In this document: in pieces, positions 10,039 to 20,420 of the stretch
How the letters are laid out: each line of letters starts with the position of its first letter
Numbering within the stretch: the stretch's first letter is position 1
Assembly: GCA_944548615.1 (NCBI GenBank)
Contig: OX155967.1
Location: 5,654,481-5,718,480 of the forward strand
Direction of reading: 5' to 3'
Source of the DNA: Micropterix aruncella
Lineage: Eukaryota > Arthropoda > Insecta > Lepidoptera > Micropterigidae
DNA: 64,000 bases
Notes under the pieces: model-generated
Told to the model about the DNA's origin: nothing
Databases searched by the model: none
The model's input: only the letters and a program-made list of their open reading frames with translations
Position numbers and translations under genes: made by a program

Positions 10039-10865
10039 TTATTGCTCAAAACCCTTTCAAACTTAGAAACTGGAAAAATAATCATAGAAAAAAAACAACG
10101 AATATTGAGAAATGTTGTCTAAAATTTCATCATTCAGAAAAATTATATAACAAATTTACCAATTCTCGCTATTAATTTATCGAAATTGTGACATAGCCAC
10201 ACAAACCACGAGTCGACAACACATTTCACAATGTTTCGAAATCGCATACAATAATCCGACAAAGCTAAATATAAGTTATTCCTAATCGAAAGCAGTTACT
10301 GTTACAGCTGACATTTTCACCGGCGCCGTAACTCTCTTAAATTCGGGTTAGCGATACGACATATCGATAATAATATAAAATTTAAAAAAATGGAGAACTG
10401 TATCGATTGTTAAGCGTTAAGTGATCGGACGGCCTTGCCGATTTGTGTTTTATAACTGTCTTAAAATTATAAGTGGTCATTAGAAAATTTTTAATGATAT
10501 TCTGATGAATGTTTACATGTGAACGAAAAGGAAACAAAGAAATCGTGATATGTTTTTTATATTCTTCTTTTTTTTTTCTTTTATAAATTTAGCTAGATGG
10601 TACTATTTTTATTTTTTTCATTTAATTTATCCCTAGTTTTACATTACTAAATTTCCTATAATATATTTTACATAATTGTATATTATTATACATCTACAGA
10701 TTATAGATCACATAATAATTGTAGATACACAGATTGTAGAGCCCTGGAAATTTAGTAAAAAGTGAGTCTTCGAAGGGATTTTATCACCTCACTAGGCAGA
10801 GCCTGTATCGAGGTGATATTAAGTACTGCGTTTATCTGTCGGCTGTATATAGGTAATTGCTGAAA
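10039..10865. other. Unassigned DNA
   Basis: No terminal repeats and no coding similarity that I trust. A frame ending at 10752 on the minus strand reads INAVLNITSIQALPSEVIK, which has a weak flavour of a LINE C-terminus, but it is too short to assign. Confidence 0.3.
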
Positions 10866-11030
10866 TCTTGGGTTATTATCTATGCTAATATTATGAAGAG
10901 GTAAAGTTTGTGAGTTTGTGAGGTTGTTGGGAGTAATCTCTGGATCTACTAAAACGATTTTGAAAATTTGTTTACCAATAGAAAGCCACATTATTTGTGA
11001 GTGTCATAGGCTATATATTAATCCGAAAAA
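10866..11030 (-). repeat. Helitron-like lepidopteran repeat fragment
   Basis: On the minus strand it reads ATATAGCCTATGACACTCAC, then ATGTGGCTTTCTATTGGT, then TTTTCAAAATCG and GAGATTACTCCCAACAACC. I know this word order from abundant short lepidopteran repeats that are usually called non-autonomous Helitrons. Neither terminus is defined here, so class is by recognition only. Confidence 0.45.
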
Positions 11031-11639
11031 TGAAAAGACTTTTTCGTGGTAGTCGGATTTGCAAAGTAAGTCGGAGAAAAAACGGTCGAATGAAAATGTT
11101 TCTTAGGAACGCTGCCTTAACGATGAGAGATATGTGATTGAGTTCTAGAGCTTGATAATGCCGATAAAAAAATCTGCGTCTTGATAATGCCTACATTTAA
11201 GTCACAAAAAGTAGTTTTTTAATCGTTAGGTCATGTTTATTGGTCATATTATCAACAATTATGAATTCTTATCAAAATAAGTAAATTTATCGTCTCAAGT
11301 GTTTAAAACAAAAGACTTTTCCCTTTTACTGCATAAATGGTTAAAGAGATAATACGACATAGGTATGGAATTGCGACCGTATCTCGGGTTGGAACTCCTG
11401 AAAGACAATATATTTTGGTACCAAATAATAACATATATCTAATATAGTATACATAGAAGTTTTAAACAATTAAAATAAACATAATTTATTCAATCGTAAT
11501 CATTTCATTCATTCATTTAAAACCCGGTAATGTAGCCAAATTGGCATGCAAATACATACATACATATGCAGTAAAAAAATATAGTCCACCTTTTGGCAGT
11601 CAGGTAATAAATCATAGCACTCAGTACAAACCGAACCAC

Positions 11640-11702
11640 ACTTATAATTTCATCACAAGTAAAAATGTTTACCGCCCAACGAAGTGGGCACGGGTCAGCT
11701 AG
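11640..11702 (+). mobile_element. Helitron 3' end
   Basis: Ends ACGGGTCAGCTAG (CTAG at 11699-11702) before a T. It is preceded by a small hairpin, GCCCAACGAAGTGGGC, at the usual distance for a Helitron terminator. It belongs to the GGGTCAGCTAGT subtype, also seen at 21219. The 5' end could not be placed, so only the 3' part is listed. Confidence 0.6.
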
Positions 11703-11756
11703 TACAAGTGTATATAGTACAACTATTATAGCTTATATATTACTCAAAAACTTAAC

Positions 11757-12468
11757 TTATTAAATTAAATTAAATTAAATAGGATTATAGAGTTATAAAT
11801 GTATTAATACAGTATAACTGTATGTATTAATACAGTTATAAGGCTAATGAGATAATAATAACAATAATAAATAATATAAAATATCTATATACCTAATTAA
11901 TAACGCTAGTTACTAAGGACTCACAGTACTCCCTCTTCGAGTGTAATAACCATAATGTTACCAGTCTTTTGTAATGGGCGTCATTTTGAATGATTGTAGC
12001 CTGATCTAGTTGCGTGTTAAATATGTTATGGAGATTCTTCGCTAGGTAAATATAATGTCTTTGTCCAAATGTCGTTCTCATTCTCGGTTGTACATGTCTG
12101 TCTTTCTGTCTTGTGACGTGTTTATGAGCGTTACTGGTCGGCATGCCGTTGACCCGTTGAAGCTCCTTCCTGTAGAATATCAGGATCAGCCGTACGTATA
12201 GCTACCTTGCATCCAACACAATAAAGTCCCCGTAGAGCTGGTCACTAGAGTAGCGGTATGGCTTTCTGACTATAACCCTAATCAAGGTATTTGGGGCCTT
12301 TATTAGGGAATCCAGATTTGTTTTGGCCATACCACCCCAGCCTAGTTGTCCGTATATTATCAGAGATTGGGCTAACGCGTAATATATCGTCCTCAAGACA
12401 TGTATTTCAAAGACGTTTCGAATTTTTTTTGAAGACATACGTTAGTTTTCTCATTCTTAACGCTGTGA
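11757..12468 (-). pseudogene. 5'-truncated family A LINE, RT C-terminus
   Basis: Minus-strand fragment in several frames: ALRMRKLTYVFK near 12460, then YALAQSLIIYGQLGWGGMAK and IRVIVRKPYRYSSDQLYGDF, then PRMRTTFGQRHYIYLAKNL near 12080. These align in order with residues of the long copy at 12955-14224 (KLTYIFKDL, GIIGWGGAAK, RKPWRYSSDDLY, PRMQTTFGQRHFVYIAP). The tail is (TTAAA)n at 11757-11783. At least two frameshifts are present. Its upper end touches the tail of the large family A element at 12469. Confidence 0.8.
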
Positions 12469-12471
12469 TAT

Positions 12472-12503
<32 letters not shown>

Positions 12504-14224
12504 TTTAACAATTCATTTACAAGTGCACAAGTATAACTAATAATCATATCAATAAAAAAATTATATATAATTAAAATTAAAATTAAAATTAAACACGGCC
12601 GATATGAGCATTAGCATTTAAGTACTGCTGCTGCCCAACTAAGTGCCAGGACTTGTTCCAGGGCAGCTAGCTCTCTAGATTTTATATCACATATATTCGG
12701 CAATGAATAAAAAAAAATAAAAAGGAAAGAAATATATATATATTCCCGTCACTATTACAAATTATAACTAATAATCACTAACTAATGATCACAATAGGAA
12801 ATATAACACAAAAATAAATAATCGTGTTAATAAAATAAAAATAAAATAAAATGTCAAATGATATCAAACAATAGTCACCAAAATTTATGAATAAGTAATA
12901 GTAATAAATAAAAATAAAAAAAGTCAAAGAAAATAATAATAATAATAAGAAATGTCAGGGATAATTGTCTCGGTATATTAATTTGTGGATTTTTTGCCGG
13001 GCGTCATATTTTAGCCAGGAATCAATTTTGGCTTTAAAAGAAGAAGAAGACTTCGGCACATACATTTTTAAATCTTCATCTAGCATATTAAAGATCCTGG
13101 GGGCTATGTACACAAAATGCCTCTGCCCAAAAGTGGTCTGCATTCGAGGGACGTCAAAATGTATAGTTCGGGATTGCCGCGTGCAGATTGTTTGCTGGGT
13201 TCTTATTGCGGTCTCTAAATTAGTTTGATAGTCATAGAGCGCCGTTTTCACGTATAGTTGTGGTACATCTAGCACGTTATATTCTCTGTAGAGATCATCT
13301 GAAGAGTATCTCCAAGGCTTTCTCTTTATAATTTTAAGTATTAGCTTTTGAGCTCTAATCAAGGGCTCCATATGAATTTTCGCTGCACCTCCCCACCCTA
13401 TGATCCCATAGGTTAGGATAGATTGGCACAGGGCATGGTATACTATCTTAAGTGTCCTTTGGTCCAGAATGCCTCTAAGGTCTTTGAAAATATACGTCAG
13501 TTTCCTAACTTTTGCCGACAGCTCCATTATGTGGGTGCTCCATTGTAGCCGGTAATCAATTAATATACCAAGATATTTAATGTTGTCAACTTTATTGAGA
13601 TTAATACATTTACAGTTTTCGGTGTTAAGACAATCTCTGTGGAGTTTCAGAATATGCTCTTGTTTTGGTTGAGCCACACTGGTGGCACTAAATGTTATGT
13701 ACATGGTTTTTTGCGCATTGAGTGATAGTAGTGCACCATCTAACCACAATACTACCTTCTGAAGTCCCATAGAAGCCTTTTCAAAGGTCTCTTTCCAAGT
13801 TTTTGCCTTGAAAAGTAGAGCGGTGTCATCGGCAAAAGTAACAACTTGTCCACCAATAGTTTGATTACAAAGCTCATTAATATATATTAAAAACAATATC
13901 GGACCAAGGACACTACCTTGCGGAACACCATATTTGAGAGGCGCGGGATCACTATGGATACTACCAAGTTTTGTTATTTGCTTTCGACCTGACAAGTAAC
14001 TCTCAAACCATTTTAGTGTGATCGAGGTAACACCTATGTCGTTTAGCTTCTCCAAAAGCTTGTCGTGACTAACCGTGTCAAATGCTTTTGTTATGTCAAG
14101 GAATACTCCCAGACATTTGTTTCCTTTGTCTACTGCTGCCACGACAAATTGTGTAACCTCTGCTATAGCTTTGTTAGTTCCTTGTCCTTCCCGAAATCCA
14201 TATTGGTTTGGTGATAAAATATTA
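12469..14224 (-). pseudogene. Family A LINE, reverse transcriptase half and 3' UTR
   Basis: Second half of the largest element here. Coding runs from 14224 down to a stop at 12955. Reading N to C: NILSPNQYGFREGQGTNKAI, FLDITKAFDTVSHDKLL (RT block A aspartate), YGVPQGSVLGPILFLIYINEL, VTFADDTALLF (the catalytic AspAsp), KYLGILIDYRLQW, YGIIGWGGAAK and PRMQTTFGQRH. All RT blocks are present and this half has no internal stop. The upstream part of the same frame is at 15890-17614, separated only by the LINE at 14225-15889. The 3' UTR (12469-12954) holds a conserved hairpin at 12629-12666 and an AAATAAAT tail. Jockey/CR1-type by motif; clade not resolved. Confidence 0.85.
12629..12666 (-). promoter_or_regulatory. 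Conserved 3' UTR hairpin of family A LINE
   Basis: On the RNA strand this reads GCUGCCC, then GGAAC AAGU, loop, ACUU A GUU, then GGGCAGC. The inner stem AAC-AAGU pairs with ACUU-(A)-GUU and an outer stem GCUGCCC pairs with GGGCAGC. Equivalent sites occur at 41908, 46178, 47408, 49078, 53118 and 63628, where paired bases change together. It probably serves the LINE RNA (for example 3'-end recognition by its own RT), but that is inference. Confidence 0.6.
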
Positions 14225-15889
14225 CCGATCGGTGGAAACTAACCTGTTGGAGTACAACCAGTACATTTCATCCGCGTTTAATAGGAAACACCAGGTGGAT
14301 GCCGTGTATACCGACTTCGCTAAAGCGTTTGACAAAGTTAATCATGACATATTACATATGAAACTTGCAAATAACGGTATTCACGGTAACCTACTTAGAT
14401 GGATGAAGTCGTACCTATCAAATAGGACACAAATTGTTCGTGTGAAAGGATATACATCGATCCCTGCCTTAGTTAAATCTGGTGTGCCTCAGGGATCAAA
14501 TCTCGGACCACTTCTATTTTTAATATTCATTGATGATCTCTCTAAGAGTCTACGCTGTCGGCATCTAATGTATGCAGATGATTTAAAAATATTCAAAGAA
14601 ATACTGACAATGGAGGATTGCAATGCACTACAGGAAGATCTTTGCGAATTGAAAAATTGGTGTGAATCTAATAGAATGGAACTGAATGTTGAAAAATGTC
14701 AAATTATTCGTTTCACTAGAAATAAGCAAATTAAAGACTACCCTTACTCTATCGGCAATTCAACATTAAAATCTACAAAAAGTGTAAGAGATCTAGGAAT
14801 ACTTCACGACGAGCACCTGACTTTTAGAGAGCATATCAACAATGTAGTAAGTAAGAGCGAGCGAACACTGGGTTTTATATATAGGGTTACTAAACCGTTT
14901 AAAAATATTAACTCTTTTAACTTGCTCTATAATTCTCTTGTACGCAGCCAACTGGAGTTTGGTTCCATAATTTGGAATCCATACTATGAGGTGCATTCGG
15001 AAGCGATAGAGTCTGTGCAGAGGAAGTATATGCGTATGGTAACCTATAAAACCGGCCTATCACGCACTCTCTACTCTTATGAAAAGCGTTTAAATTATTT
15101 TAAGATTTTTACTCTTAGAAAGAGGAGAGAGTGCGGAAGTCTAATGTTTCTGCATAAACTTCTTAACGGCGGGATAGACTCACCAGATTTATTAGAAGCG
15201 TTAAATTTCAACGTACCATCCAGGCGACTGAGGCAGCACTTAACATTTCACCTTCCCACTTCGCAGACAAATCAATCTTTCCACAATCCTATCTCACGTA
15301 CATGCCGGTTATACAACACTATAACCGATAACATTGATTTCTTCAACCTGGGACCATTAGTAGTTAAGTCCATTATAAATAACGTATTATGAAACAAATT
15401 GATAATTTACCGTATGTTTTTATTATTTTATTCCAGACATTATTCGATCTATTTTTTTTTTTTTTACCATTTAATTGTTTAACTTTTTTTCAGAATTCAC
15501 TAAACTTATTTCTAAAATTTTTAATTTTTGTTTTGATAATTTTTATGTTTTTATTATTTTATTCCAGACAATATTTGATCTATTTTTTACCATTTCATTG
15601 TTTAATTGTTTTTCAGAATTCACTGTAAACTTATTTCTAAAATTTTTAATTTTTGTTTTGATAATTTTTAAGAATATTAATTTTTTTACTGATAATTTTT
15701 GATAATTTTGATAATTTTGATAATTTTGTAAATCATGAGATACGGCACATACGCAATTATAAATTAAGCATGCGGAGTACGCATATAATATTATACCCTA
15801 ATTAGAAACAAAGTAAAAATGTTAGCGATAGCCATGTAATATTAGAGTATTGTTTGTGTACCTTTTATAATAAATAAATAAATAAATAA
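14225..15889 (+). pseudogene. 5'-truncated LINE nested in family A element
   Basis: Plus-strand non-LTR RT inserted in the opposite orientation. From 14225 the frame reads SVETNLLEYNQYISSAFNRK, then VYTDFAKAFDKVNHDIL (block A), SGVPQGSNLGPLLFLIFIDDL, LMYADDLKIF (catalytic AspAsp), RDLGILHDEHLTF and SRTCRLYN, with a stop at 15390-15392. The C-terminal 390 codons are open and have no stops, so it looks young. The upstream endonuclease and N-terminal RT are missing. The 3' UTR is very AT-rich, contains a doubled segment of about 125 bp (15416-15546 and 15547-15670) and ends in (AAAT)n at 15868-15890. The YADDLKIF form differs from the FADDT of family A. Confidence 0.85.
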
Positions 15890-17640
15890 ATTATGTATGC
15901 TTAGATACTCTGTTAATCTTTTTTTTGCCGCTTTTTCTGTTAATTTGGAAATACAGCTTAACAGGGAAATAGGTCTGTAATTGTTGACACTTTTTTTATC
16001 TCTGTTTTTGAAGATAGGTACGACTAAAGACGTTTTTAGGTTGCTTGGAAAGATACCCGTACGAAAGCTTTGATTTATTAGCCAGCTTATAGGTGCCGCT
16101 AATTGCTTGTGAGCAGATCTAAATAATTCCGAACTTAGTCCGTTAATCCCGGGAGCTGAGTTGGGCTTTAGAGTACATATAATTTTGTTAATTTCCTCGG
16201 CGGTAGTAGGACGTAGATAAAAAGAAGCGGAGAAGTTGTTTGTCCGCGTTTGAATAGTTGGTGGGCCATTTGTCGTGATGTTAAAATTTTCAGATATCAA
16301 TTTGCATCCTACGTTCGACATAAACTCATTTATATAGTTTGCCATAGCATACGGCTCTTGTTGAAGAGTCATTACACCTTTTTCAGTACACAGCTCGCTG
16401 ATATCATACTTTGGTGAACATATGTCCGTCGCACTTTTAATAGAGCTCCATATTTTCTTAATGTCCCCATGTGATGCTTCAATTTCGGATTTGTAGAATT
16501 TTTCTTTTGTTGTTTTTATAATCCTAACACACCAGTTCCTATATTTGATAAATTTATTTTTTAAAGTTATGTCTGTAGGATCTCTTTTACATGCCGAGTG
16601 GAGTCTATTTCGTTCGTGAATGCTTTTTACAAGTCCAGGAGTGATCCACGGTTTTAATTTTAGTTTTTTGTGTGAGATTTTTAGCATTACCTTGTTAGAA
16701 TTTTTCTCAACAAGTTTACTTAAGGTATTTGTAAACATAATAGAGGCTTGATTTACATCATCCATATTATAAAGTGGAGTCCAATCAAAATGTTCAAGAG
16801 CAGCAGCAATAGATTCATAATTTATTTTAGCTGTTTTTATAACGGTTGTTTTTTTGAAATTTGGTTTATAACCGAGCAGGTTAAAAAATAAAACATAGTG
16901 ATCAGTTATTGTAGACTGGTAGATGGCTTCATTACTGTTCAGTTTCGATCTGATCATTATATGATCTATGCAAGTAGCTGTATCTTGGGATTCTCTAGTT
17001 GGTTTATTTATCAAACATTTTAAGCCATGCATTGCCATCAAATTCATGTAATCGGTGACTTGTCGAGAATTATTATTTAAAACATCTATATTTGTATCGC
17101 CTGTCATTATGAGGTGTTGTTTTGTTGCATTCATAGCTAAAAGATGCTCTAAAGATACTAAAAATTCAGTTATATTTTATGTTGATGGGCTTCTATAAAT
17201 TGCAATTATGCAGATATTATTTTCAACGGTTATCTGGAGGCAGTTAGAGCCATTAAGGCAATTTTCATTCACTGTACATGATAGAGTTTCCTTTACATAT
17301 ACGAGGACTCCATCATTTTGAAGGTTGTTGTTTTTGGTGCAATGTGCGACATAACCTTTAATAGGTTTTGGCTGGTAATGACTATTTATCATGGACTATT
17401 GATATATCCAACATTCGGTTAATATTAGTACATCCAGGTCTATATTAAGGTCCTGCAAAAGTATTAATAGTTCATTAAAATGTTTATTGACACTGCGAAT
17501 ATTAAGGCAAATAAATCGCAGTGAAGATTTTTTGTAAAATATTTTTTTACACACATCGATATCATCAGACACTATTAATCTATCTGTATTGAGAAAATCA
17601 ACTTCATCTATCATTGGTTCACGATTGAATGTACCTAGTA
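15890..17640 (-). pseudogene. Family A LINE, endonuclease and N-terminal RT
   Basis: First half of the family A protein. In one frame from 17614 down it holds an APE-type endonuclease: FICLNIRSVNKHFNEL (LN), LILTECW (catalytic Glu), IIAIYRSPS (Tyr), MTGDTNIDVL (Asp, Asn) and TCIDHIMI (Asp-His). The RT thumb-side blocks KPNSAPGINGL, SLVVPIFKNRDK and NNYRPISLL follow. Two in-frame stops, TAG at 17393-17395 and TAA at 17174-17176, break it. There is no frameshift. The frame runs into the LINE inserted at 15889. With the 12955-14224 half the coding length is near 990 codons, normal for an ORF2. Confidence 0.85.
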
Positions 17641-17967
17641 GTTGTTGTCTCTGTAATTATAGCACGGTGTGAACAGAAATGCGTATAAAGAGTAACAAAT
17701 TTGGAGTAATCAATGTGGTTATGCCTGTTATTATCAATATCAATATGGTTATTATCAATAGTCATGCCTAAGTATTTTATTTGGAATTTACCTTAAATGT
17801 TATACTAGTATTATTTATTTGTGCACAGTTTGAGTATTTTGCTACATTACACGTACAAACCACAATTACAAATTACATAAGAAATATTATACTGGTGTTA
17901 AAAATGCATAAACGGCAGACGTATCACTACAGTGATATCTTACAGTCGATTATTTAATAACACAGTT
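17641..17967. other. Region upstream of family A element
   Basis: AT-rich DNA without an ORF1-like frame. On the minus strand a short word KYLGMTID appears near 17756-17780, resembling the RT KYLGI-ID motif, but the surrounding residues do not fit. A true 5' UTR of the family A element cannot be delimited. Confidence 0.3.
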
Positions 17968-18123
17968 GGCCCGATTGCGTTTCTTTGTGAACTAAAACTG
18001 GAATTAGTTATAGCAAACGAGATAGAGCAATACGTTAGAGCGGAATGTGAAACAAACGATCGTCGATAAAAACTACCTGTCGAACTTATAGTCGTCCAAA
18101 TAAATTTGAACACATTTCGTGCG
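17968..18123 (+). mobile_element. MITE H, half copy
   Basis: Starts GGCCCGATTGCGTTTCTTTG and continues GAACTAAAACTGGAATTAG, CAATACGTTAGAGCGGAAT and GATCGTCGATAAAAACTACC. It matches, on the opposite strand, the right arm and centre of the complete copy at 50740-51000. The second arm is missing after about 18123, so this is a one-armed, immobile remnant. Confidence 0.7.
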
Positions 18124-18368
18124 GTGGTTTTAGTGCTGCACAACCTGCCTTTTACGCGTACAATATTTTTTTTACAATATTTAACAAAAAAAAAAAGACA
18201 CATCATTATAATAGTACAAAAGAAATTAGGGGTCCTACAAGTCAGTTTGTTTGGTCCCCCGAATTAGTCGGACATTTTGTTCAATCACAGTACATTTTTC
18301 GATTGAGAGGTAGTCGCGCGCTCCCGCCACCTCCCGTCCGTGCGAGATACGCGCGGTCATCCATTTTT

Positions 18369-19313
18369 ACACGCTTTTATTAGGTCAACCTGTATGTAAC
18401 TAAATAATGGAATCTAAGGTAACTAATTTAGACATCTTCCAAGGATCGTAGCGTCATGAAAATTGGCAGCTGTATGTAGTTCTGATGACAATACAATAAT
18501 ATGGTACTGTCGAACTGATCTGATGATGGAGTCGGAAGATATGAACTGGAACTTCATGATGGAAGATCGTATCATAGTGCTGTGTTTGGACTTGTTAGAA
18601 TAGTCTTGGAATGAACTTTGACCACGATTAGGTTTCAAGGTCTGATGATGAAGCCGGAAGATAGGCACTGCATTCCATGATGGAATATCGTATCATAGAC
18701 GTGTTTGGACTTGTTAGAAAGGTCTTGTAATGAACTTTGACCACGATTAAGTTTCAAGGTCTGATGATGAAGCCGGAAGACAGGAACTGGGATTCCATGA
18801 TGGAATATCGTATCATAGTCGTGTTTGCACTTGTGAGAAAGGTCACGTAATGGACTTTGAACACGATCAGGATTCAAGGTTATAACACCCTATTATATAT
18901 TGAGTGTAAATAGTGTAAATATTGACATAGGTGCCTGTATAAAATGTATATAGACCTGTACATGGAGAGTGTAAATAGAATAATATTGATATATCTATAT
19001 ACGATGTATATTGACGTGTAAATAGGGTAGTAGGTTGTTAAAGATCCCACCCAAGCCAAGGTGAGAAACGTGCCGGGGACTGAATGGCATGAGGGTGGTT
19101 AATAATATCATGTCGCTAGCGTCACCTCAGGGAACCGGGCGAAACCCTGTTGTAAATAGTCTTGCCCCTCTACACGGACCTCTGGGGGGGGGGGGGTCGA
19201 CCGTTGAATTGTCCACTACTCGTGGGTATAATATGGCATAATAATATGGCAAATTAACTATGATATTCTTACTTGCTCGACTTTGGTTTTTACGTGCATT
19301 TATAAACGCGTGT
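18369..19313 (+). mobile_element. Element E3 with AACACGCTTTTAT ends and internal tandem repeats
   Basis: Opens ACACGCTTTTATTAGGTC and closes near TATAAACGCGTGT, giving imperfect terminal inverted repeats of about 13 bp. Two more copies, at 44990-45360 (reverse) and 57069-57360, share the opening 150 bp (ATGGAATCTAAGGTAACTAA, CATCTTCCAAGGATCGTAG). The three differ mainly in the number of an internal 120-bp repeat. This copy has three repeats plus an extra 400 bp with a run of about 13 G at 19182-19195. Text next to the right end is also partly shared with the 57 kb copy, so the true end may lie slightly outside. No coding capacity. Class unknown. Confidence 0.6.
18520..18880. repeat. Tandem repeat, three units of about 120 bp
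   Basis: Units start CTGATGATGGAGTCGGAAG (18520), CTGATGATGAAGCCGGAAG (18642) and the same at 18761, with lengths of about 122, 119 and 120 bp. Each holds a palindromic core ATTCCATGATGGAAT. The unit is specific to element E3: one unit in the 57 kb copy, about two and a partial one in the 45 kb copy. Confidence 0.85.
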
Positions 19314-19339
19314 TTTTTTTTTTAAACTATTATTTTTAT

Positions 19340-19910
19340 TTACTTTGCAGAACTATACCGCCCCGAATATCCATCGGATGACGGGGGATGAGACTTGGGT
19401 GCGTGACTACATCCCAGAATCTAAAAGACAATCACTTTAGTGGCCTTATTCAACTTCCTCAGCCACCAAAATTTTCAAGAGGACACATTCAGCCGAAAAA
19501 ATAGAAGGCATCTGTTTTATGGATCCTTTAGGTGGATTGTATACCTAAAGGGACTACCATTAATACAGAGGCTTACTGCAATACCCTAAAGAAACTTCAG
19601 AAGAGCCATTCAGAATAGCAGAAAGAGAAATCTGACCCGGGGAGTCAGCCTCCTGCCGACATCGTTTGGATAGGATATTGTCACTCATTCCCCCTATTAA
19701 TGCGACTTGTCGCCTTCGGAGTATAACCTTTTCACCAAACTAAACGAGTTTTTGGGTTGGAAGCGTTTTTACAACGATCAGGAGGACGAGGAAGCTGTGA
19801 AGAAGTGGCTAAAAGTTCGTGGCGGAGGTCAATGACACTGTCATACAAAAGCTTATGCCCCAACCACAGAAATGCCTCAATCTCGACGGCGACTACGTTA
19901 AAAATACTTT
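19340..19910 (+). pseudogene. Mariner (Tc1/mariner) transposase remnant
   Basis: Decayed mariner-type transposase in three frames. MTGDETWVRDYIPESKRQSL (19378 onward) matches the first catalytic Asp region. PKGTTINTEAYCNTLKKLQ follows, then LTRGVSLL, where the second Asp (normally in HDNARPH) is lost. CDLSPSEYNLF retains the third catalytic region, followed by KLNEFLGWKRFYNDQ and finally IQKLMPQPQKCLNLDGDYV (to about 19905). Stops such as TAG after QSL and several indels inactivate it. The N-terminal DNA-binding part is absent or unrecognisable. Terminal repeats were not found. Confidence 0.85.
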
Positions 19911-20420
19911 AATATATTTGTAAAGTCTCCTGTGAATTTCAATTAAATAAAGGCATTTTTCGATCCTACATAAATGTTGTAACTTTACATTCTGAATGAC
20001 CCTCGTAGTATGCGCTGTATGTTTCCTGAAACAATTAAATAAAACAAAACAAAAAAAACTACTCTGGCGTACTGTCAATCTGGTGTGCTGGAATAAACAA
20101 AGCGAATACACGCATTTTTATTTTATTTGTATTTTTTATTTTATTATTGTTAAGGAAACAAACAGCTTTTACAAAATATTGGGTATAAAATTATTTAGTT
20201 TCAAAGATAATGCTAATAAAATGTTTCCACATAAACATTACTAATTTAAACACTTAAAAGTTTTCTATGAAGAATACACTCACATAAAAAGAGGTGGGAA
20301 TTGGGAAGGGGGTAGTCATATAAGTAAATACAATTTTATGTGAATACACGTTCCATAATGTATACATATTATTGTCATAAATATTATTTAAATATATTCT
20401 TGAATACATAATTATTAATA

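Noticed and set aside
17740..17830. RT-like word KYLGMTID on the minus strand
   Set aside because: Eight residues only; the neighbouring residues do not fit an RT, so it may be chance.
18520..18880. CRISPR-like spacing of three repeats
   Set aside because: Units are adjacent 120-bp tandem copies without unique spacers, in a eukaryotic TE.
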